A stretch of DNA of 9,656 nucleotides from JBQCEE01 sp051960575 (GTDB lineage: Bacteria; Actinomycetota; Actinomycetes; Mycobacteriales; Jatrophihabitantaceae), in the NCBI RefSeq assembly GCF_051960575.1, contig NZ_JBQCEE010000020.1, forward strand, positions 1 to 9,656. The letters run 5' to 3'. Shown here one piece after another: positions 1-5,117 of the stretch. Numbering within the stretch: the stretch's first letter is position 1; the number at the start of each line of letters is the position of its first letter. The position numbers and the translations under genes were made by a program. Under the pieces are notes generated by a model. It searched no databases and was not told where the DNA came from. It saw nothing but the letters and a program-made list of their open reading frames with translations.

Positions 1-68
1 CCGGTGTAGCCGCCCCCAAACACCAACACCCATCCGTTCCCCTCCCCCGCACTCCCGCGCGCTCGTTA
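1..68 (-). other. Degraded in-frame continuation of nadR (kinase domain) beyond its stop
   Basis: Reading on through the TAA at 68-66 in the nadR frame gives an open stretch to the window edge. It starts RARG and has W at 32-30, V at 29-27, G at 17-15 and Y-T at 8-3. From memory, the actinobacterial NadR kinase has, after its P-loop, a segment of the form H-Y-R-A-R-G, then W-V-P-E-Y-G-R-(D/E)-Y-T, with the same spacing. Here the matching positions read W-V-L-V-F-G-G-G-Y-T, so the flanks are kept while the conserved E, Y and R are lost. The stretch is unusually G-rich on the coding strand. It is either true decay or base errors at a contig end. No separate gene is supported here. Confidence 0.5.
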
Positions 69-599
69 GTGCTCGCCGAGCGCCCGCGAGACGGTGGTCG
101 TCCCGGTCGACTCCGCGCCGACCACGACCACCCGCGACGTCAGTCCGGCACGGGTCGCCGGGGCGAGCTGGTCCCAGTGCCCCGCGAGGTCACGGCGCAC
201 CGCCGTCGCCGAGCAGCCCTCCCTGTCGAGGCGCACCGCCTTCGCCCCGAAGCGGGCGGCGAGCTCGTCACCGTAGGCGTCCCCGCAGAACACCGCGTCG
301 ACCGGCCGTGTCCCGCGGTGCCGCAGGGCCGCCCGCATGCAGGCGACCTGCGCCGTCCAGACCTGCTCGTCGGTCACGTCCAGCGGCGCGTCGCACGGGA
401 TGCCGACGACGTCGACGTCCGGGTGCTCGTCGCGCAGCCAGGCGATCCGGTCGGCGAGCGACAGCGTCTCGGCGGCGCTGCTCATGACCAGCACGGTGAA
501 GCGGTCGCACCGCGCGGCCGCGGCGCGGATCGAGCGGTGGTGGCCGGCGTGGGGCGGATAGAACTTGCCGATGAGCAGGCCGGAACGGTACGCCGTCAC
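66..599 (-). CDS. nadR: NadR-type NMN adenylyltransferase with truncated ribosylnicotinamide kinase
   Basis: The 177-residue product carries the nucleotidyltransferase domain that joins NMN and ATP to make NAD. The fold's first motif is G-K-F-Y-P-P-H-A-G-H at residues 11-20 and the second, C-S-A-T-A-V-R-R, lies at 129-136. The kinase half that makes NMN from nicotinamide riboside begins with a P-loop, G-A-E-S-T-G-T-T-T, at 161-169, but the frame ends at residue 177. Full-length NadR proteins are about 350 residues, so nearly all of the kinase is missing. The GTG start at 599 overlaps the pnuC stop by 4 nt (GTGA), indicating translational coupling in a pnuC-nadR unit: PnuC imports nicotinamide riboside and NadR converts it. 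The adenylyltransferase looks intact. The kinase is non-functional as read, unless the TAA at 68-66 is a sequence error. I am confident of the family and less so of the true 3' end. Confidence 0.88.
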   Translation of the reverse strand: MTAYRSGLLIGKFYPPHAGHHRSIRAAAARCDRFTVLVMSSAAETLSLADRIAWLRDEHPDVDVVGIPCDAPLDVTDEQVWTAQVACMRAALRHRGTRPVDAVFCGDAYGDELAARFGAKAVRLDREGCSATAVRRDLAGHWDQLAPATRAGLTSRVVVVGAESTGTTTVSRALGEH

Positions 600-1252
600 G
601 CCGCGACCGCCTCGACCGTGCGCGGGGCTGCAGTGCCGGCCATCGCCCGGCTCCACGCGCGCAGGCCGCCGAGACAGAGGGCGAGGAACAGCACGTAGAC
701 CGCCGCCGTGAGGTAGAGCTCCTTCGCCGCGTAGAGCGGGATGTACACGATGTCCGCGGCGATCCAGAAGCCCCACGTCGCCGACCGGCGGTTGTTCAGC
801 AGCCACTGGGCGGACACCGAGAGCGCGGTCGTCAGGGCGTCCCAGAACGGCGCGGCGTCGTCGGCCGCCCGCAGCACGAGGGTGAGCACGGCCGTCCCGC
901 CCACCACGAGCGCGAGACAGCACGCGAGCTCGATGCGTCCGGACCGCCGCACCGGCACCTGCGTCGGCACGCCGGCGCTGCGCCACCACTGCCACCAGCC
1001 CAGCACCCCGAGCACGAGGAACAGCACCTGCAGCGAGGCATCGGCCCAGAGCCGGGCGTCCGCGAAGAGCACCAGGAACAGAGCGGAGTTCGCCAGTCCG
1101 ACCGGGAAATTCAGCACGTGCCGACGAACCGTCAGCCACACGCAGGCGCCGCCGGTCAGGAAGCCGAGCAGCTCCGCCCATGTCACCGCGTCCGCACCCA
1201 GACGGAACACCACCTCGTCCAACGGCTGCACCAGCCAGTCGAGCCACCCCAT
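596..1252 (-). CDS. pnuC: PnuC-family nicotinamide riboside transporter
   Basis: A 218-residue polytopic membrane protein, the usual length for PnuC, with about seven hydrophobic segments. Family motifs are visible: N-F-P-V-G-L-A-N at residues 48-55, L-G-W-W-Q-W-W at 84-90, W-L-L-N-N-R-R at 150-156, and W-G-F-W-I-A-A-D-I-V-Y-I-P-L-Y at 160-174. In known PnuC proteins these tryptophan- and asparagine-rich helices line the vitamin-binding site and allow facilitated uptake of nicotinamide riboside, which is then trapped by phosphorylation. The coupled nadR supports this substrate over thiamine (PnuT) or riboflavin (PnuX). The ATG at 1252 follows a GGGAGA ribosome site. It lies just downstream of a strong promoter with a palindromic operator, so uptake is likely repressed when NAD or an NAD precursor is plentiful. 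Confidence 0.93.
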   Translation of the reverse strand: MGWLDWLVQPLDEVVFRLGADAVTWAELLGFLTGGACVWLTVRRHVLNFPVGLANSALFLVLFADARLWADASLQVLFLVLGVLGWWQWWRSAGVPTQVPVRRSGRIELACCLALVVGGTAVLTLVLRAADDAAPFWDALTTALSVSAQWLLNNRRSATWGFWIAADIVYIPLYAAKELYLTAAVYVLFLALCLGGLRAWSRAMAGTAAPRTVEAVAA

Positions 1253-1263
1253 ATCGATCTCCC

Positions 1264-1294
1264 TGTTCTAGTTATGGTGACTATAACCAGAACA
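1264..1294. promoter_or_regulatory. 31-bp near-perfect palindrome, candidate repressor operator of pnuC-nadR
   Basis: The half-site TGTTCTnGTTATnGT is repeated in inverted orientation about a central base at 1279. Thirteen of fifteen pairs match; the exceptions are 1270/1288 and 1276/1282. It covers the -10 box and the expected transcription start of pnuC, the position expected for a repressor. Known repressors of NAD salvage genes include NrtR, NiaR and NadR/NadQ-type proteins. NrtR is the most likely in an actinobacterium, but I cannot match its motif from sequence alone. No regulator gene is in the window. Confidence 0.75.
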
Positions 1295-1307
1295 AGCGGT
1301 CGGTCAA
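1280..1307 (-). promoter_or_regulatory. Sigma70-type promoter of pnuC-nadR
   Basis: On the minus strand a -35 box TTGACC (1307-1302) is followed after 16 bp by a -10 box TATAGT (1285-1280). Transcription should start near 1273, leaving a leader of roughly 20 nt before the pnuC ATG at 1252. No riboswitch would fit in such a short leader. The operator palindrome overlaps the -10 box. Confidence 0.72.
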
Positions 1308-1312
1308 CCCTG

Positions 1313-1359
1313 AGAAAACACGAAGGCGCGGCCCACCCCCATGGCGGGCCGCGCCTTCG
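1313..1359 (-). terminator. Intrinsic terminator of the chemotaxis operon
   Basis: A perfect 14-bp stem pairs 1346-1359 with 1321-1334 around an 11-nt loop. On the minus strand it is followed directly by a T-rich tract (TGTTTTCTC). It begins 27 nt after the stop of the last chemotaxis gene. There is no T-tract on the plus strand, so it acts on minus-strand transcription. The pnuC -35 box starts only a few bases further on, which separates the two units. Confidence 0.85.
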
Positions 1360-1386
1360 CCCGAAAAGGCGGCAGGTCGAGCAGCG

Positions 1387-1884
1387 TCAGATAGTGTTGG
1401 GCAGGACGAAGCCGAGCCGCCCCTGGCCGTAGCCCTGCACGTCGACCTTGACGTCCATGCGGCCGGTCAGCCGACGCACGACCGTGTTGAGGTCGCCGGC
1501 CAGCGGGCCACCGGGGCCGTGGAGGTTCCCGATCCGCACGTGGTCGAGCCCCTCCTTGTTGAACAGCGACGAGAGGATGTTGAGGATCTCGTAGACGTTG
1601 TCGATCACCGGGGACGAGAGCCGTCCCTCCTTGACCATGTCCTGCGCACCGCCGGCGGGCAGCAGGCCGATGGCCGACCCGACGTAGGCGGCGAACGGCA
1701 GGTCGACCACCACGACGACTGCGAGCTGGTCGTGGTCGTCGATGTACTCGGCCGTCACGGCGTTGTCGTGCGGCAACGGCGCCCAGGCGTCGCCGTAGCT
1801 CAGCGTGACGTCACGACCGAGCAGGTCGAGCAGCAGGTCACGGATCTCCTTGGACTGCGGCAGCACGTCATTGGCGAGTGTCAT
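1387..1884 (-). CDS. CheC/CheX-type chemotaxis phosphatase, divergent
   Basis: The 165-residue soluble protein is the last gene of the chemotaxis operon. It contains D95-x3-E99-x2-N102, with P124 22 residues after the Asn. This fits the D/S-x3-E-x2-N-x22-P active-site signature of the CheC/FliY/CheX phosphatases, where Glu and Asn direct water attack on phospho-CheY. Only one copy of the signature is present, as in CheX; CheC has two. The rest of the protein is not obviously alike the first CheX in this operon, and residues 53-70 form a very hydrophobic strand. A G-P-G-G-P motif follows at 123-127. The ATG at 1884 has an AGGAGG site 5 nt upstream and lies 10 nt after the second cheY stop, so CheY2 is a natural partner. 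I am fairly sure of the family from signature and context, but less sure it is catalytically active. Confidence 0.68.
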   Translation of the reverse strand: MTLANDVLPQSKEIRDLLLDLLGRDVTLSYGDAWAPLPHDNAVTAEYIDDHDQLAVVVVVDLPFAAYVGSAIGLLPAGGAQDMVKEGRLSSPVIDNVYEILNILSSLFNKEGLDHVRIGNLHGPGGPLAGDLNTVVRRLTGRMDVKVDVQGYGQGRLGFVLPNTI

Positions 1885-1894
1885 CGTGGCCTCC

Positions 1895-2257
1895 TCAGCC
1901 CAGCACCGGCTCGAGCACGTCGCGGAAGGTGTCCGCGTTGAACGGCTTCGCGATCAGGAACAGCGCACCGGCCTCGGCGGCGGTGTCACGCATCGCGGGC
2001 GAACCCTCGGAGGTGACGAAGCCGAACGGCCGGGCGTCGCCCTGCGAGCGCAGCGACCGCAGGAACTCGATGCCGGTCATCTCCGGCATGTTCCAGTCGG
2101 ACAGCACCAGGTCGGGCTGCTCGTCGGCGCACATCGCGAGGCCTTCGGCGCCGTTGGACGCCTCGACGACCGTCACGTGGCCGTAGCCGGCCTGGCGCAG
2201 CGTGCGCGTCACGATCTGACGCATGACGCGGCTGTCGTCAGCGATCAAGACCTTCAT
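1895..2257 (-). CDS. cheY: CheY-type single-domain response regulator (second copy)
   Basis: A 120-residue receiver domain with no output domain. The acid pair D7-D8, the phosphoacceptor D54 in S-D-W-N-M-P, T82 and K104 in A-K-P-F are all present, so it should accept phosphate from CheA. It probably binds the flagellar switch, or acts as a phosphate sink that drains CheA. It differs clearly from the other CheY in this operon: the switch region reads F-V-T-S-E-G-S rather than M-V-T-T-E-S-E, and the C-terminus is shorter. The ATG at 2257 lies 3 nt after the CheX stop, with an AAGGAG site inside the end of that gene. Sequence alone cannot tell which CheY drives the motor. Confidence 0.92.
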   Translation of the reverse strand: MKVLIADDSRVMRQIVTRTLRQAGYGHVTVVEASNGAEGLAMCADEQPDLVLSDWNMPEMTGIEFLRSLRSQGDARPFGFVTSEGSPAMRDTAAEAGALFLIAKPFNADTFRDVLEPVLG

Positions 2258-2260
2258 GTC

Positions 2261-2713
2261 CTACTCCTTCACCGAGGCGGCCGACCAGACCGACACCCGT
2301 AGCGGTTCGCCCTCCCAGCACAGGTCGAGGCGCACAGCCTCGGCCGCGTTGGGCCAGTACTCACTGCCGCGAACGACGTGCGGCAACGACAACACATTCG
2401 GCCCGGGAACGACGGACTTGACGTTTCCGCCGACCACGTTGGCCAGTTCGCCGATCGCGTCGACGATGTCCGAGTCGGAGACGATGTCGGTCAGGAACAG
2501 CCGCGACGCGAAACGCCGCGCGAACCCGTCCGAGCAGCCGACGACGACGTGCCCGGGCCACTCCCCCGTCATCGAGACCGAGGCCGACAACGACAGGTCG
2601 GCATCGGACACCGGGTTGGCGTAGACATCCGCCTCACCGAGCAGGGCGAGGAAGATGTCCGACAGCATGGCGTCGACCACGACGCCGTCGATCACAACAT
2701 CTGTCGAGGTCAC
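2261..2713 (-). CDS. cheX: CheX chemotaxis phosphatase
   Basis: The 150-residue protein dephosphorylates phospho-CheY. The CheX signature is clear: D85-A-I-G-E89-L-A-N92, followed by V-V-G-G-N-V-K-S and then L-S-L-P at 108-111. E89 and N92 are the expected catalytic pair, and length and layout match single-site CheX. The GTG start at 2713 overlaps the upstream cheY stop by 4 nt (GTGA). The ribosome site is weak, so coupling to cheY translation is likely. CheX proteins usually act as homodimers on CheY. Its place between two cheY genes suggests that it serves one or both. It lacks the second signature of CheC, and there is no cheD nearby to modulate it. Confidence 0.85.
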   Translation of the reverse strand: MTSTDVVIDGVVVDAMLSDIFLALLGEADVYANPVSDADLSLSASVSMTGEWPGHVVVGCSDGFARRFASRLFLTDIVSDSDIVDAIGELANVVGGNVKSVVPGPNVLSLPHVVRGSEYWPNAAEAVRLDLCWEGEPLRVSVWSAASVKE

Positions 2714-3096
2714 CAGGCCACCGCCTCTTCGTTCGGCACCAGCCCGAGGAAGCGCAGCTTGTCGACCAGCGCGTCGGCGGTGAACGGCTTGATGAGGTAC
2801 TCGTGGGCGCCGGCGGCGAGCGCACGCACGATCTGGCCGTGCTCGCTCTCGGTCGTCACCATCATGATCGTCATGCGGCGGGCGTCCGACCGGCTGCGGG
2901 CGGCCGTGACGAACGACAGCCCGTCCATGACCGGCATGTTCCAGTCGACCAGCGCGACGTCGGGCACACCCTCGTCGAGCTTGTCGAGGGCCTGCTGGCC
3001 GTCGGCGGCCTCGACCACCTCGAACCCGATCTCGCTGACGATGCGGCGCAGCACCATGCGCATGGCGCGCGAGTCGTCGACGACAAGTGCTTTCAC
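2710..3096 (-). CDS. cheY: CheY-type single-domain response regulator (first copy)
   Basis: A 128-residue receiver domain. D7-D8, the phosphoacceptor D51 in V-D-W-N-M-P, T81/T82 and K103 in I-K-P-F form a complete phosphorylation site. The last 15 residues (L-G-L-V-P-N-E-E-A-V-A-W) extend past the core fold. It is the most likely motor-binding CheY or a CheA phosphate acceptor. The GTG start at 3096 is set by a strong AAGGAGG 7 nt upstream, which encodes the last codons of cheR. CheX follows with a GTGA overlap. Confidence 0.92.
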   Translation of the reverse strand: MKALVVDDSRAMRMVLRRIVSEIGFEVVEAADGQQALDKLDEGVPDVALVDWNMPVMDGLSFVTAARSRSDARRMTIMMVTTESEHGQIVRALAAGAHEYLIKPFTADALVDKLRFLGLVPNEEAVAW

Positions 3097-3098
3097 GT

Positions 3099-3923
3099 TC
3101 AGGCCTCCTTGCGGTAGACGACGGTGTTGTCGACGCGGACGGCGGTGAAGCCGTCGACCAGGCCGACGGTGGACTCGGACGACCCCAGGAACAGGTAGCC
3201 GCCGGGGGTGAGGTTCTTGCGGATCTTCTCGAGGATCTGACGACGCACGTCGAGCTCGAAGTAGATGAGCACGTTGCGGCAGAAGACCACGTCGAACACC
3301 GGCATGATCGGCCAGACCTCGGCGAGGTTGATCCGCTCGAACGTCGCCTTCTGCTTGATGATGTCGGAGATGACGTAGTCGGCGCCCTCGCGCTTGAAGT
3401 ACTTGACCAGCAGCGGCGCGGGCAGGCCGCGGTTGACCTCGAGGGCCGAGAAGCGGCCGCTGCGGGCCTTCGCCAGCACCTCGTTCGACAGGTCGGTGCC
3501 GTGCAGCGTCACGTCCCAGGTCGAGAGCTGCGGGAACTGGCTGTCGAGCAGCATCGCGATCGAGTACAGCTCCTGGCCGGTCGAGCTGGCGGCGCTCCAG
3601 ATGCGCAGCTTGCGCGTCGTCGCCTTGAGCTCGAGGACGTCGGGCACGACCTTCGTCCGCAGCGCGTCGAAGGGGCTGTGGTCGCGGAAGAACGAGGTCT
3701 CGTTCGTGGTCATCGCCTCGATGACCTTTTCCTTGACAGCGGGGTTCGGGAACGGCCGGCGCAGCTCGCCGACCAGGGCGGCGAGGTCGTCCAGGCCGAC
3801 CTCCCGGGCCACGGGCATGAGCCGTGACTCGACGAGGTACTCCTTGCCCGGACCGATCGAGATGGCCGATCGGTCCCGGACGAAGTCGGCGAGGAAGGTG
3901 AAGTCCTCCGTGCTCACAGGCAT
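3099..3923 (-). CDS. cheR: Chemotaxis protein methyltransferase CheR
   Basis: The 274-residue enzyme methylates glutamates of chemoreceptors using S-adenosylmethionine, a usual CheR length. The N-terminal helical domain (about 1-80) ends with M-T-T-N-E-T-S-F-F-R-D (71-81). The methyltransferase domain has the SAM-binding segment W-S-A-A-S-S-T-G-Q-E-L-Y-S (109-121), H-G-T-D at 141-144, C-R-N-V-L-I-Y-F (215-222) and L-G-S-S-E-S (246-251). The second residue of the usual S-T-G-E-E is Q, a change seen in many CheR proteins. I chose the ATG at 3923 over an upstream in-frame start because GGGAGGA sits 5 nt before it, between the cheB stop and this codon. The substrate is likely the receptor encoded upstream in the operon. 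Confidence 0.96.
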   Translation of the reverse strand: MPVSTEDFTFLADFVRDRSAISIGPGKEYLVESRLMPVAREVGLDDLAALVGELRRPFPNPAVKEKVIEAMTTNETSFFRDHSPFDALRTKVVPDVLELKATTRKLRIWSAASSTGQELYSIAMLLDSQFPQLSTWDVTLHGTDLSNEVLAKARSGRFSALEVNRGLPAPLLVKYFKREGADYVISDIIKQKATFERINLAEVWPIMPVFDVVFCRNVLIYFELDVRRQILEKIRKNLTPGGYLFLGSSESTVGLVDGFTAVRVDNTVVYRKEA

Positions 3924-3928
3924 GTGCG

Positions 3929-3935
3929 TCCTCCC
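3929..3935 (-). promoter_or_regulatory. Ribosome binding site deciding the cheR start
   Basis: GGGAGGA lies 5 nt before the ATG at 3923, immediately after the cheB stop. An upstream in-frame start at 3986 would lie inside cheB and lacks this spacing. Confidence 0.75.
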
Positions 3936-3936
3936 A

Positions 3937-5061
3937 TCACAGGGTCGCGGGGGTCCGACGGAGGATCTCGCCGGCCAGTTGGTCAAGGGGTAGGACGGCC
4001 GACGCGAGACCGGCCTTTGCGACGAAGCCGGGCATGCCCCAGACGACCGAGGTGGCTTCGTCCTGCACGATCATCTGGCCGCCCGCGGCCAGGATGTTCT
4101 TCGCGCCCTCGAGCCCGTCCTGTCCCATGCCGGTCAGGACGACGCCGAGCACGCCCGCCTTCGCGGCCTTCGCCGCGGTGCGGAACAGCACGTCGACGGC
4201 CGGCCGGCACGAGTTCTCGGGTGGGATGTCCGAGAGCTCGAGCCGGTACCCCGCGGCGGTGCGGGTGACCTCGACGTGGTGGCCGCCGGGGGCGACGTAG
4301 ACCGTGCCGGGCTTCGCGAGCTCGCCACCGGCGGCCTCGACCACGGTGAGCGGGCTGATCTTGTCCAACCGCTGGGCGAGCATCGCGGTGAACACCGGCG
4401 GCATGTGCTGCACCAGCACGACCGGCACCGGCAGGTTCGCCGGCAGCATCGGCAGCAGCGTCGCCAGTGCGTCCGGACCGCCGGTCGACACACCGACGAC
4501 GAGCAGGTCGACCGCACCGGTGCGCGGTGCCACGGTGGCGACGGGCGCTGCCGTCACGACCGGGGCGGCTGCGACCGTGCGACGCGGCGGTGTCAGCACT
4601 TGCGACGCCGAGGACGCCGGCGGTGCCGAGGACGCCGGGTGCTTGCGCTCGGCGTACCTGCTGCCCCACATCCGCACCTTCGGCAGCAGGCTGTCACGCA
4701 CCTGGTCGGCCACCTCGTCGCGGTTGTTCGCTCCGCTGGGCTTGGTGGCGTAGTCGTTCGCACCGAGCGCGAGGGCGTCGAGGGTGGCGACGGCCCCGCG
4801 CTCGGTCAGCGTGCTGTACATGATGACCGGCAGCGACGGCCAGCTCTTGCGGATCTCGGCGAGCGTCTCGATGCCGGTGAGGCCCGGCATCTCGACGTCC
4901 AGGGTGACGACGTCCGGCTCGAGCTCGGCGATGCGCCGCAGCCCGATCCGTCCGTCGGACGCGGTACCGACGACCTCGATGTCGCCGGCCGCGTCCAGCA
5001 CCGTGGCGACGGTGCGCCGGACGACGACGGAGTCGTCGACCACGAGGGCGCGCACGGTCAC
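3937..5061 (-). CDS. cheB: Chemotaxis methylesterase/glutamine deamidase CheB
   Basis: The 374-residue protein removes receptor methyl groups when phosphorylated by CheA, giving adaptation. The N-terminal receiver domain (about 3-125) has D9-D10, phosphoacceptor D55 in L-D-V-E-M-P and K107 in T-K-P-S-G. A linker rich in Ala, Pro and Val (about 140-182) joins it to the esterase domain (about 185-370). That domain's catalytic triad is visible as S192 in V-S-T-G-G, H219 in Q-H-M-P and D315 in G-M-G-Q-D-G. The GTG at 5061 is preceded by AAGGTAGG; a second GTG two codons on is a weaker choice. A 56-nt gap with no clear promoter or hairpin separates it from the receptor gene. The cheR gene follows 13 nt after its stop. 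Confidence 0.96.
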   Translation of the reverse strand: MTVRALVVDDSVVVRRTVATVLDAAGDIEVVGTASDGRIGLRRIAELEPDVVTLDVEMPGLTGIETLAEIRKSWPSLPVIMYSTLTERGAVATLDALALGANDYATKPSGANNRDEVADQVRDSLLPKVRMWGSRYAERKHPASSAPPASSASQVLTPPRRTVAAAPVVTAAPVATVAPRTGAVDLLVVGVSTGGPDALATLLPMLPANLPVPVVLVQHMPPVFTAMLAQRLDKISPLTVVEAAGGELAKPGTVYVAPGGHHVEVTRTAAGYRLELSDIPPENSCRPAVDVLFRTAAKAAKAGVLGVVLTGMGQDGLEGAKNILAAGGQMIVQDEATSVVWGMPGFVAKAGLASAVLPLDQLAGEILRRTPATL

Positions 5062-5117
5062 GGCAGGCCTACCTTCACAGTTGTTGAGACAGGGACGGGA
5101 TCAGGGCGGACGACGGC

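Noticed and set aside
1..29. Possible start of a new gene with a Rossmann-like G-G-G-Y-T-G at the window edge
   Set aside because: The same bases fit the nadR frame with W-V-x-x-x-G-x-x-Y-T spacing, so decayed or misread nadR explains them better than a separate dehydrogenase gene. With 29 bases neither can be proven.
1321..1359. The hairpin as a plus-strand terminator
   Set aside because: On the plus strand it is followed by CCGAAAAGG with no T-tract, and no plus-strand gene is supported.
5062..5117. Possible internal promoter or hairpin between the receptor gene and cheB
   Set aside because: No convincing -35/-10 pair or stem with T-tract is visible. The gap may simply be a longer spacer.
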